A stretch of DNA of 51,557 nt from Pseudomonadales bacterium (GTDB taxonomy: Bacteria > Pseudomonadota > Gammaproteobacteria > Pseudomonadales > DC-out160): NCBI GenBank assembly GCA_019090455.1, contig JAHRWA010000070.1, positions 1-51,557 on the forward strand, written 5' to 3'. The position numbers were made by a program, and so were the translations under genes. A model generated the notes under the pieces. The model ran no database searches. It had not been told where the DNA came from and saw only the letters and a program-made list of their open reading frames with translations. Positions 24,963 through 33,818 of the stretch are shown here, piece by piece (position 1 is the stretch's first letter; every line of letters starts with the position of its first letter).

Positions 24963-26588
24963 ATGATTTCAAAATACAGACCACTTTTAGCGTTAATGTT
25001 ATTCCTTTACCATAATCAAAGTGGTGCAATTGAGTTTAGTTATCTAAATGGTTCAGAGATTAATGGTTACACCGCTAAGGGTACTCCAACCAATATTATG
25101 GACCGATCAGATGAGATGCCATTAGATGTTTTAAATAACATTTATAGTATGCTGCCTGAAAGCCAATATGTTGATCCCAGTTATATTGATGCATCCCTAG
25201 CGAGCAATATCGTTGTTGATTCAGATTTTGATGGGTATGTAACTGTCCAGATCACCTTTTTGAATGAGGGCGCAGGGTATCGAAATACCTTTGGTTACTT
25301 CATCTATGATTATTCAAATCCACCCACCACCATTGACCAAATAGATGAGCATGTCATCGTTTTTCCCAATGCATCGAAACCGAGTCAAGGAGAGTTAGTT
25401 CAAGGTGATAGTGTTGATTTATATGTGGAATTACTAGCAGGTGAAGCTCTTGGTTTTTTTGTTATTCCCAATGGCTGGGGATGGAGCGGCAGCTATGGAT
25501 ATGTCAGTAGCATGGGACCATGGGGACAAGCCTTTTATAGTTTACCAGTCCTGAATCCGGAAAGTGGTGATTTACGCCAACATAACGTCGTCTTCTACGA
25601 TACCGAAAACGAACTATTCATCGTGGGTTTCGATGATCAACATCGATCATCGGGCGATAATGACTTTAATGATATTCTTTTTGCGATTGAAACGACTCCC
25701 TTTTACGCAGTAGAAGGCATTAATGAGGATGGGTCAGTCAACGAGGACAGTTATCAGTTATTAGAACAAAGCAATACAGAATTAACGTCAACGACGTACT
25801 ACCCGTCACTTGACGAAAAAGGGACACTGATGTTCGAAGATCTTTGGCCAGTGATAGGCGATTACGATTTCAATGATCTCGTCATCAGCTATCGATTCAA
25901 ACATACCTTGAATAACCGTAATCAGATGATAAGCATGATTCTCGATTTTGAAGTTCAGGCAATAGGGGCTTCTTTTCATAATGGTTTGGCCATTCATTTA
26001 CCGAACGTACCTGCTGGAAACGTCTCAAGCAGCCAGCTTGTACGGGATGGTGAAATACTTAGCACGGATATACTGGACCCCAATAATAGTGAAGCCAATC
26101 TTATATTACTGACTAATGCCTCCCGATTAGTCAGTAGTGGATGCGATAAATACAGAACTTACAGTCATTGTAAGGAGCCGGTGAATACATCTTTTAGTGC
26201 AACGATTCAATTTCATAATCCCGTTGCGTTACAGGATATCGGTTCCGCTCCCTATGATCCCTATATTTTTGCCATCAACGGTGAATACCATGGCTTGTGG
26301 AATAGTCGCGACTGGGAGTTGCATCTAAAACAATTTACCGGAAGTGATCGGTTCAATACCTACCTTCTGGGTCAAGCGGAAGATGCAAGTGCAAACGGTC
26401 AATTCTATCTCAATGCCAATGGATTCCCTTGGGTATTAAGCCTACCCGACGAATGGAGTCAGACACAGGAAGGCGTGGATATATTGAAAGCCTATCCGAA
26501 ACTTAAAACTTGGGTCACTAGTTCAGGTGAGGAAGATACGGATTGGTATTTACGAACTAACGCGAATATTGAATATTTATATGATTAA
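24963..26588 (+). CDS. exported LruC-domain protein
   Basis: The 541-residue protein has a signal peptide (about 1-22, ending QSGA). Residues about 85-245 are a DUF4114-like domain containing GDNDFNDILFAI, and residues about 255-530 are an LruC domain with GDYDFNDLVISYRF. The two D-x-D-F-N-D motifs (232-237 and 300-305) look like calcium-binding turns. LruC proteins are exported and often sit with lipoproteins; their roles are poorly known. The gene follows the GalU-like gene by 85 bases and is likely transcribed with it, and the lipoprotein gene comes 92 bases later. A matrix or surface role fits the EPS setting. Confidence 0.83.
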   Translation: MISKYRPLLALMLFLYHNQSGAIEFSYLNGSEINGYTAKGTPTNIMDRSDEMPLDVLNNIYSMLPESQYVDPSYIDASLASNIVVDSDFDGYVTVQITFLNEGAGYRNTFGYFIYDYSNPPTTIDQIDEHVIVFPNASKPSQGELVQGDSVDLYVELLAGEALGFFVIPNGWGWSGSYGYVSSMGPWGQAFYSLPVLNPESGDLRQHNVVFYDTENELFIVGFDDQHRSSGDNDFNDILFAIETTPFYAVEGINEDGSVNEDSYQLLEQSNTELTSTTYYPSLDEKGTLMFEDLWPVIGDYDFNDLVISYRFKHTLNNRNQMISMILDFEVQAIGASFHNGLAIHLPNVPAGNVSSSQLVRDGEILSTDILDPNNSEANLILLTNASRLVSSGCDKYRTYSHCKEPVNTSFSATIQFHNPVALQDIGSAPYDPYIFAINGEYHGLWNSRDWELHLKQFTGSDRFNTYLLGQAEDASANGQFYLNANGFPWVLSLPDEWSQTQEGVDILKAYPKLKTWVTSSGEEDTDWYLRTNANIEYLYD

Positions 26589-26680
26589 TGACAATTGGCT
26601 CTCTCCTATCGCGGCAGATTCCAATCATTTAACCTACAGCAATGTAAACCCTACACTCAACTCAAGTTTGGAGACACACT

Positions 26681-27178
26681 ATGATACGATCAAATAATGA
26701 ATCTCTATTTTTAGGTTTCATATTAGTTCTTGGATTTATTCTGGTTGGTTGTGATCGACAGGCTGGACCACACCAAGATAATAACGAGACATTCGACACA
26801 GTTCAGCCCTTCGATCAAGAGGACGAGGGAGTCAATTTCAACGTTACTGCCACCAAAGATATGGTTGCTGAATTGAATTTTGACTTTAATCCCGTTAAAA
26901 CGGTATATCTTAACTTCTCTCGTTTCCCCAGCGAATTTGGAAAAATCAATGTCTATAAAAGATATGAATATCATGATGAGCAGAGCAATACTTTCTATCC
27001 CGACCACAGAAGTATGCTAGCAAGTTATATTGCCTCTACCGATACACTATTTACCTTGGCACTCACAGAGCAAGATCAATATCTTATTCTTGAATGGTTA
27101 CCCATGGATGGACTGAGTGATGAAGCCTATAGACGATTGGATATCGAAAGTGCTAGCCAATATACCGTTGGGTTTTAA
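26681..27178 (+). CDS. small lipoprotein next to the LruC gene
   Basis: The 165-residue protein has a signal peptide ending LVGC (Cys near residue 24), followed by Asp at +2, which in gammaproteobacteria favours retention in the inner membrane. The mature part is acidic and beta-rich (FNPVKTVYLNFSRFPSEFGKI) and resembles the LruC-associated lipoproteins that accompany LruC-domain genes. The start is preceded by GGAG. The transferase gene begins 3 bases after its stop, so the two are co-translated. It may hold or assemble the LruC protein at the envelope, an inference from gene order. Confidence 0.7.
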   Translation: MIRSNNESLFLGFILVLGFILVGCDRQAGPHQDNNETFDTVQPFDQEDEGVNFNVTATKDMVAELNFDFNPVKTVYLNFSRFPSEFGKINVYKRYEYHDEQSNTFYPDHRSMLASYIASTDTLFTLALTEQDQYLILEWLPMDGLSDEAYRRLDIESASQYTVGF

Positions 27179-27181
27179 CCC

Positions 27182-28171
27182 ATGAATCCCCAGATACCCC
27201 AGCGAAAACTCAATACCATAGTGACGGCCTGCGACGATAGCTATTTTTGGGGAGCTTATTTACTCATCGCTTCCATCCGATTTAATCAAGGCATCTATCC
27301 TATTATTGTTTTCGCACACGGTCTGAATCAAAAACAAGTATCAGCACTTGAACAATTTGGAGATGTGAAAGTAGTCTCCTCGGACAAGCCCTATTTACAT
27401 CTATCGAAACCGGATGCCATTGCGGAAGCCTGCACGGAATTCATTTCATGGATCGACGCAGATTGTATATTTGTCGGCAACTTAGATCGGCTGCTAATTC
27501 CCGCGAACCGCTCGTTTCAGATTCGTTTCAGAAGAGCTGAAGAAAACTATAGCGTCTTTAAAAACCGGTATACCTCAGAGGATACACTAGGGGAAATCCC
27601 AAGCGCGATACTCAAGATATGGCGGGACGATATTGGCGAGCGAGCGACACCACGCTATTCGACGCAGTGCGTCTCCAATTGCTTCAGCTTTCATCGAGAA
27701 CATCTGCCCTACATTCGAAGGTGGAAACTTCAAATAGAGCGGTACTCCGCAGAAGCCACAAGCCCGACTAACCCATCCAGTACGGCTTATTTCATGTCAG
27801 ATGAGTCAGTACTGTCCTCACTCTTGTGTTACGGGCATGAGACGCCGGCAACCACCGATTATCGACTGGGCAACGCGAATGACGCACATCTGATGCACTT
27901 TGGTATGGCCGCTAAACCGTGGCTTCGGTGGCAAAAACGGCATCTATACTACTATGACTATGTACAGGTTATTCTACGATGGGCACTAGACCAGGGCTAC
28001 TCACAAGACGGATTACCTTATTCACTAAATGGCAAGTCACGAATCATCATTCATCTACATTCTCAAGTTTGCGAGAACTTTGCCTTGATCCGTCGATTAT
28101 TATGTGATGTCTTTATTGGCACAAAACGATACTTTAAACATCACAAACGATTATTCACGACCAAGTCATAG
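27182..28171 (+). CDS. GT-A-fold glycosyltransferase-like protein
   Basis: The 329-residue protein begins NTIVTACDDSYFWGAYLLIASI, as in GT8-like transferases. It has FISWIDADCIFVGNLDRLL, a D-x-D motif that would bind a metal and a nucleotide sugar. Further on come RYSTQCVSNCFSFHRE and FMSDESVLSSLL. It is cytoplasmic, with a basic C-terminus (KRYFKHHKRLF) that could contact membrane. The gene follows the lipoprotein gene by 3 bases, so it is coupled to the LruC pair. Whether it acts on the EPS or glycosylates the LruC protein is open. Confidence 0.72.
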   Translation: MNPQIPQRKLNTIVTACDDSYFWGAYLLIASIRFNQGIYPIIVFAHGLNQKQVSALEQFGDVKVVSSDKPYLHLSKPDAIAEACTEFISWIDADCIFVGNLDRLLIPANRSFQIRFRRAEENYSVFKNRYTSEDTLGEIPSAILKIWRDDIGERATPRYSTQCVSNCFSFHREHLPYIRRWKLQIERYSAEATSPTNPSSTAYFMSDESVLSSLLCYGHETPATTDYRLGNANDAHLMHFGMAAKPWLRWQKRHLYYYDYVQVILRWALDQGYSQDGLPYSLNGKSRIIIHLHSQVCENFALIRRLLCDVFIGTKRYFKHHKRLFTTKS

Positions 28172-28269
28172 GCAAACGACTGGTAAACTACAATTCGCAT
28201 GAAATGTATCGCCATCGTATCGGTAACGGCGAGTTAGGAATATATGTGGAACTACATGTAGGATGGTCA

Positions 28270-30273
28270 TTAAAAATGAGCGTAGGTTTTAAGCTCTGTT
28301 ATAGTCGCTTTATAGGCGGCGTTCAGTCTAGTAAAACTCTCTTGGCAGATGAGTATTTGATTTTTTTTAGCCCCTACTTCCATGTTTGCAGCTTCGTGAC
28401 TCAGACGAGTTGCCCCGAAACTGCCAGAACTACTTTTAATAACATGAGATTGTCCCATTAACGTGTCAAAATCTTCAATCTCCAGTGACTTCGCTAAGCT
28501 CTCAAGACGGGCCTCAGTTTCTTTGATATAAATATTGATCATTCTGTCAATGGATTCTGGGCGTACTTGTAAGAACTGTCTAGCAAGAAATTCCTTATCG
28601 AGAATGATTCCTGACGTCACTGTCTGTTTGGGGATTTCAACCTCATCTGTTATTGCTGAATGACGCCTTTCCAGCCACGCGTCAATTTTATGAAGTAATT
28701 TTTCTCTATCAATAGGTTTAGAAATATAGTCACTTAGCCCAGCCAAGCGACATCTATCTTGTACATCCCCTAATACGTCCGCGGTCATTGCTATGATAGG
28801 AATAGGAGAGTTTTTCCGACTCGGATGAGGGCGCGATTCGAGCTGTCGAATTATTCGGGTCGCCTCGTATCCATCCATGACTGGCATTTGTAAATCCATG
28901 ATGATGATGTCAGGTTTGAATTCAATATACCGTTCCACCGCTTGTTTACCGTGCTCAGCGGCAATTATATGAAACTTGTGTTCACAAAGCATGGCTGAAA
29001 ATATTTCCCTATTTATTTCGCTATCTTCTACCACTAGAATAATTTTATTTTCATGCGTTACATAGAGATCATTAGACGGTGGTGAAGGGATCTCTGAAAT
29101 TTGATCTTCATGGAGTGGTGGTGCAAAACGAAACCAAAAGCGTGACCCCTGATTAGGAGTGCTGCTAAATCCAACCTGTCCACCCATAAGCCTTGCAAGT
29201 TGCTTACAAATAGCGAGACCTAATCCAGTACTTCTATGAGTAAGTTTTCCGTGATGCTCTTCTCCTTTGTGAAATGAACCTTGATTTAGATACTTATGAT
29301 TTCCTCTAGCGAATTTGGTAAAAATCTTATCTTTAAGTTCCAATTCCACGCCACAACCATCGTCAAAAACCTGAAATGAAATCTGATTATCTTCCGTGAA
29401 ATTCAATTCCATTCGGATGTGTCCATCCACGGTAAACTTGTTCGCATTTGAAAGATAGTTAGAAAATATTTGGCGTACCCTTCCTTCATCAGCATAGATG
29501 TATTGAGGAGTATTTGGATGTATGGTTACTGAAAGAGAATTGTTTTGTAGTGCCCGTTGGGGCTGGTAGATAGCAACCAGACTCTCTATTAACGAATAAA
29601 GATCAAATCGCTGAGGCTGTAATTTTAGAGCATTGGCCTCAATACTATCAAAGTCGAGAACGTCATCCACAATCCTCAGTAAGCTATCTGCTGAAGTGCG
29701 TGCCAAATCAAGAAAATGGCGCTGCTCGACATCTTCTATTTTTAATTCTAGCAGATCAAGAGCCCCTATTGTTCCTTGGATAGGCGTCCTAATTTCGTGG
29801 CTCATAACGGACAGAAAATCACTCTTTTCTTGATTCGATGTCTCTGCCATGGCTTTACCTAATATACGGCTACTCTCTTGCATTTTGTTTTCTGTATTTT
29901 TATCAAGTCGTATAATGAAATAATTTATTTCATTAGAAGGCCTCGTATGTTGCGGTGATGGAGGGCTGTCGATATTCGTCTGTAGACTGTTACAAGATAT
30001 AATCGCTGGAAATTGGCCACCATTTTTGCGCTGTATTAACGTTTCAAAAGATCCATCTGATTCGGCTAATGCATTTAAGGCGGTGGGGGATGTGTGCGTT
30101 TGACCCTTGCTATGTGGCTGTAGCTTAAAGAAAGGTAGGTGTTCTATCTCGGAGTCTACGTAACCGAGTAATACAAGCGCTGCGTCATTTGCTTTAATTA
30201 CGACCCCGTATCTATCTATGATCAATAGGCTCGCTGGGCTACATCTAAATATCTGTAAATAGTCAAATTGCAT
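28270..30273 (-). CDS. hybrid histidine kinase PAS-HisKA-HATPase-REC-Hpt
   Basis: The 667-residue protein has an N-terminal PAS domain (about 10-130), then HisKA with the phospho-His at 159 (FLSVMSHEIRTPIQG). The HATPase domain has IFSNYLSNANKF, FDDGCGVEL and GLGLAICKQLARLMGG. A receiver domain follows (ILVVEDSEINREIF, acceptor Asp in IIIMDLQMPVMDG). The C-terminal Hpt domain has MGQSHVIKSSSGSFGATRL, in which the His can pass phosphate on. There is no membrane helix, so the signal is cytoplasmic. It is convergent with the transferase gene and separate from the diguanylate-cyclase gene by 215 bases. The partner regulator is unknown; the nearby receivers are candidates. Confidence 0.9.
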   Translation of the reverse strand: MQFDYLQIFRCSPASLLIIDRYGVVIKANDAALVLLGYVDSEIEHLPFFKLQPHSKGQTHTSPTALNALAESDGSFETLIQRKNGGQFPAIISCNSLQTNIDSPPSPQHTRPSNEINYFIIRLDKNTENKMQESSRILGKAMAETSNQEKSDFLSVMSHEIRTPIQGTIGALDLLELKIEDVEQRHFLDLARTSADSLLRIVDDVLDFDSIEANALKLQPQRFDLYSLIESLVAIYQPQRALQNNSLSVTIHPNTPQYIYADEGRVRQIFSNYLSNANKFTVDGHIRMELNFTEDNQISFQVFDDGCGVELELKDKIFTKFARGNHKYLNQGSFHKGEEHHGKLTHRSTGLGLAICKQLARLMGGQVGFSSTPNQGSRFWFRFAPPLHEDQISEIPSPPSNDLYVTHENKIILVVEDSEINREIFSAMLCEHKFHIIAAEHGKQAVERYIEFKPDIIIMDLQMPVMDGYEATRIIRQLESRPHPSRKNSPIPIIAMTADVLGDVQDRCRLAGLSDYISKPIDREKLLHKIDAWLERRHSAITDEVEIPKQTVTSGIILDKEFLARQFLQVRPESIDRMINIYIKETEARLESLAKSLEIEDFDTLMGQSHVIKSSSGSFGATRLSHEAANMEVGAKKNQILICQESFTRLNAAYKATITELKTYAHF

Positions 30274-30488
30274 GATTTAGTCATTCCAAATGGCCGGATG
30301 ATATATCGTTAGTGTAGTAGTTCGATAGCTGCAAAAAGTGATCGTTCTAGCTAGTTAAACCATTGACTGGTGAAATAGCCCTAATTCTGGATTTTTCCAT
30401 AGATAAGCAACTTTCGTAACTCACCACCTTGTTAGCTAAAATGACTCGCCAAAAGAACACGTTTTAAATTCTATATATTAGGACTCGC

Positions 30489-31751
30489 TCAAATAACGAT
30501 AGTGTTTCCTTCTGTTTTTTTCGCCTCGTACATCTTTCTATCTATTAGATCAATAAGCTTATTCTGCGACGTTAGTGTAAGATTTGTAACCGCACCACCG
30601 ATACTGCCACCGACACAAACCGCAGTATTTTGATTTTCTAGCTGTATTGGCTGACTAATAGCATTTAATATTTTTTTACTAACACTCAGTAGAATAGAAG
30701 CCAAAGAACATTCGGGTAGAAGAATGACGAATTCATCTCCTCCATACCGGCAAACAGTATCGATGGAGCGCAAAGTATCTTGTAATCGCTTTGCCGTAGT
30801 TTTAAGCACATAGTCTCCCGCAGTATGCCCAAATGAGTCATTGATATTTTTAAAGAGATCTAAGTCTAAAAAGATGGCTGAGAACTCATATTTATATCGG
30901 GATTTCTTAGCAAAAAGATAAGTAAACCGATCATCAAGCAGGGAACGGTTAGGCAGCCCTGTTAGAGGATCGTGGCCTGCGTTTGTTGGACTGAGACAAA
31001 CACTACCGTCACAAATGCAGTCGACTAACATACACATGTAATAGGGACCTCCTGACATATTTGGCGAAGGAATAGCACAAATAGAAAACTTTTTCTTTTT
31101 CCCTGGGACATTGGCTAACCAAGAATTGTGATGCCATTGTCCAGCCATATAAAGATAATTTGTCCATGCTGATCTTGGAACTCCACTAAAGGAGATAATG
31201 GACTGTCCAATTAAATTATTTTCTCGATAACCGGTGAGTTCCAAAAAAATGGGATTAACTGAAATCACTCGGAAATGGCCATCAATCATGAACATACCGA
31301 TCTTAGCGTGATCTATGATATGACCAATTTGTATTTGTTGTTTTTTTTCCTGATATTGGGCGACTGCTGAGTGAAGTGTTTCAAGAAGATTAGCAGCATC
31401 CCATGGCTTTCGGATAAAGTACTCAATTTTTCCACCATTGATAGCGTTTTCTAGAAAATCATAATTGTTAGAGCCAGACATCATTATTCTGACAGTTCCT
31501 CTATTTTCTTTATATAATTTTTGAATAATAAGATCGCCATTCATATCCGATAAATATTGATCGCAAATGATCACGGCGATCTCTTGATTATTCAGTATAT
31601 TAATCGCTTCATGACCAATGCTTGTAAATATTAACGAGTAATCAGTATGTAATAAAAGCCTCCGTAACGATCGCAGTATATTGACTTCATCGTCCACGAT
31701 TAAAATCCTCATTTTCTCGGCATTAGAAAAAGGTGCAGGTACTGCATTCAT
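30489..31751 (-). CDS. REC-PAS-GGDEF diguanylate cyclase
   Basis: The 420-residue protein has a receiver domain (ILIVDDEVNILRSLRRLL, acceptor Asp64 in IIIC-D-QYLSD), a PAS domain (about 140-250) and a GGDEF domain (about 255-420). The active site CRYGGDEFVILLPE is intact (GGDEF at 337-341). The I-site R-S-I-D (328-331) stands five residues before it, so feedback inhibition by c-di-GMP is expected. It would raise c-di-GMP upon phosphorylation, usually promoting EPS synthesis. GGAG lies 7 bases before the ATG. No PilZ protein is in the window. Confidence 0.92.
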   Translation of the reverse strand: MNAVPAPFSNAEKMRILIVDDEVNILRSLRRLLLHTDYSLIFTSIGHEAINILNNQEIAVIICDQYLSDMNGDLIIQKLYKENRGTVRIMMSGSNNYDFLENAINGGKIEYFIRKPWDAANLLETLHSAVAQYQEKKQQIQIGHIIDHAKIGMFMIDGHFRVISVNPIFLELTGYRENNLIGQSIISFSGVPRSAWTNYLYMAGQWHHNSWLANVPGKKKKFSICAIPSPNMSGGPYYMCMLVDCICDGSVCLSPTNAGHDPLTGLPNRSLLDDRFTYLFAKKSRYKYEFSAIFLDLDLFKNINDSFGHTAGDYVLKTTAKRLQDTLRSIDTVCRYGGDEFVILLPECSLASILLSVSKKILNAISQPIQLENQNTAVCVGGSIGGAVTNLTLTSQNKLIDLIDRKMYEAKKTEGNTIVI

Positions 31752-32108
31752 TCCTACTCTCCATTCTGACTTGCTACAAATCCTAGAGCTTGCACTCGAC
31801 GGTAGAGCATCCCTTATTGATCAACATGAATCTCTATATATTTAATCATACTCATTTTTATGGTAATCAACGATTGCTCTATCTCTTGTTCCGATTATTG
31901 CTTTATCTGTAGCAAGAGTAAGGCCACAAAATAATTAGAGAAATTTTGTTTGAATGTCCATGGTTACACGTAAAGCCTGTAAATATCGCGTCAAAATGAT
32001 TAGCAAATTGCGAAAAATACAATGGAAAAATTATCATTATCGAAACAGAAAGGACTCTTTCCCCAAAGTTATTTTTGCGCCCATATGAAAACAAATGGTT
32101 TTTTACAA

Positions 32109-32125
32109 TTGGTACAGTGTTTGCA
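32109..32125 (+). promoter_or_regulatory. sigma-54 (RpoN) promoter, strong match
   Basis: TTGGTACAGTGTTTGCA has TTGG, ten bases between GG and GC, and TTTGCA at -12. Predicted start near 32137, about 50 bases before the WecG/TagA gene. The rest of the 437-base gap (31752-32188) is AT-rich and shows no gene. Confidence 0.75.
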
Positions 32126-32188
32126 AAATTGCTCCTGTAAGCCTATTTCATCAATCAACTTTCGGGTTAAGAAGTGAGGAGTATAACG

Positions 32189-32980
32189 ATGGTCATTGAA
32201 GGGGTCGCTGAACAATCTAACCTTAATCGGCTAAGTGTATTTGGTATTGATATTGACAATATTACGATGCAACAAGCAATCAATTGGATAATCAATCGAT
32301 CAAAGAGAGAAGGAAAAAGTGTGGTGTCATTTGTCAACGCACATAATCTAAATCAAGTAGTAACCAAGAGTGAATATCGACGATCAATATTGCGATCGGA
32401 CCTTATTCTCCCTGATGGAAGCGGAGTAAAAATTGCTAGCGTAATGAATGGAGTTGATTTAAAGGAGAACGTCAACGGAACCGATATGTTGCCGTTACTT
32501 TGCGATGCGATTTCCTCTGAAGCCATTCCAGTTTACCTGTTAGGTGCAAAACAAGGAGTTGCTGAGGCGATGGCTCGTAAGCTTAAGATACAATACAAAA
32601 ATCTAAACATCGTCGGCTGTGAACACGGGTATTTCCCGAAACAAGAAACTGGAGATGTTATTGCGCGCATCAATCGCTCGGGAGCTAAGATATTATTAGT
32701 CGCTATGGGCACACCGCATCAAGAAATATGGATTGATCGCTTTAAACTCATCCTTCAGCCAACAGTTATCATTGGGGTTGGTGGGCTATTTGACTTCTAT
32801 TCCGGGCGAATTCCTAGGGCACCAATTTGGTTTAGGGATTGGGGTTGTGAGTGGGTATGGAGGTTGCTTCAAGAGCCTGAAAGAATGTGGCGCCGCTACC
32901 TACTAGGAAACCCATTATTTCTATTTCGGATTTTTCTAATGACCTTAAAGAGGGGTAGTAGAAATGTTAAATATAATTAG
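32189..32980 (+). CDS. WecG/TagA/CpsF-family glycosyltransferase (GT26)
   Basis: The 263-residue protein has VVSFVNAHNLNQVVTKSEYR, LILPDGSGVKIASVM, NGTDMLPLLC, VYLLGAKQGVAEAMARKL, EHGYFPK and LLVAMGTPHQEIWIDRF, a complete set of WecG/TagA motifs. Family members usually add the second sugar to the lipid-linked primer. The start is ATG at 32189 because GTGAGGAG is placed 7 bases before it; a GTG at 32174 is in frame but has no ribosome site. It overlaps the sugar-transferase gene by 17 bases, so primer formation and first extension are encoded together. Confidence 0.9.
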   Translation: MVIEGVAEQSNLNRLSVFGIDIDNITMQQAINWIINRSKREGKSVVSFVNAHNLNQVVTKSEYRRSILRSDLILPDGSGVKIASVMNGVDLKENVNGTDMLPLLCDAISSEAIPVYLLGAKQGVAEAMARKLKIQYKNLNIVGCEHGYFPKQETGDVIARINRSGAKILLVAMGTPHQEIWIDRFKLILQPTVIIGVGGLFDFYSGRIPRAPIWFRDWGCEWVWRLLQEPERMWRRYLLGNPLFLFRIFLMTLKRGSRNVKYN

Positions 32981-33740
32981 AAATTTAGATTGTGATACGG
33001 AAACGGAGTGTAACGATCCGATCAATGACTTTAAAGATATCGCCTGTATTAAAAACCTAAATCGCGACAAGTTAAAGTCAGCATATAATCCTTTCATTTC
33101 CGTCGAGTTCAATAATAAATTGAACTTTAATAAACATTATCAGACATCTACTAAACGTTTACTAGATATACTCATCGCTGGAGTCGCATTACTATTATTG
33201 AGTCCCTTGATGTTAAGTGTGGTACTTCTTATAAAAATGGAAAGTCCTGGTAAATGTATATTCAAACAACAGCGTGTGGGAAAGAACGGTAAACATTTTT
33301 GCTTTTATAAATTTCGTTCAATGTCGACAAATTGCATTAGTTTGAAAGAACTACAACTTTCGACCAAAAGTGATCGAAAAGGAATTTGCACCAAGTTTAA
33401 GAACGACCCTCGCGTAACAAAGCTAGGGAGAATACTACGAAAGTACTCCATCGATGAGTTACCTCAATTGTATAACGTGTTGATTGGCGATATGTCTCTT
33501 GTTGGTCCCCGCCCCGCAATGGTGAGTGAAGTCGACCAATATTCAATGAGCGAGAAACGCAGGCTAGCTGTCATGCCTGGAATAACAGGCTTGTGGCAAG
33601 TATCAGGTCGTGCTGATCTCGACTTTGAAAAGCAGGTTGAGCTAGACGTCGAGTACATTGAAACTCTTTCATTTAAAACAGATCTGAAATTACTAATGTT
33701 TACGATTCCTGCCGTCATTTTCTGTAGAGGAGCCTATTAA
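32964..33740 (+). CDS. initiating phosphoglycosyl transferase (bacterial sugar transferase)
   Basis: The 258-residue protein has an N-terminal polar stretch (about 60 residues), one re-entrant hydrophobic segment (about 68-90) and the monotopic phosphoglycosyl transferase core: SPGKCIFKQQRVGKNGKHF, FYKFRSM, TKLGRILRKYSIDELPQL with the catalytic Asp-Glu, and GDMSLVGPRPA. PGITGLWQVSGR closes the core. Such enzymes move a sugar-1-phosphate from a nucleotide sugar to undecaprenyl phosphate, starting the EPS repeat. It lacks the four-helix N-terminal domain of WbaP. The gene overlaps the WecG/TagA gene by 17 bases. It is the only initiating enzyme in the window. Confidence 0.92.
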   Translation: MLNIIRNLDCDTETECNDPINDFKDIACIKNLNRDKLKSAYNPFISVEFNNKLNFNKHYQTSTKRLLDILIAGVALLLLSPLMLSVVLLIKMESPGKCIFKQQRVGKNGKHFCFYKFRSMSTNCISLKELQLSTKSDRKGICTKFKNDPRVTKLGRILRKYSIDELPQLYNVLIGDMSLVGPRPAMVSEVDQYSMSEKRRLAVMPGITGLWQVSGRADLDFEKQVELDVEYIETLSFKTDLKLLMFTIPAVIFCRGAY

Positions 33741-33818
33741 TATTAATCAGATGACCGACGGAAGGCGGCATGGGCCCAATTTAACATTGAAAATAACATT
33801 GATTCGAGAATCACGTTC

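Noticed and set aside
32010..32079. inverted pair GCGAAAAATA / TATTTTTGCG upstream of the WecG/TagA promoter
   Set aside because: The arms differ at three positions in AT-rich sequence and cannot be told from chance.
32174..32188. GTG start five codons upstream in the WecG/TagA gene
   Set aside because: The GTG itself is part of the GTGAGGAG ribosome site for the ATG at 32189.
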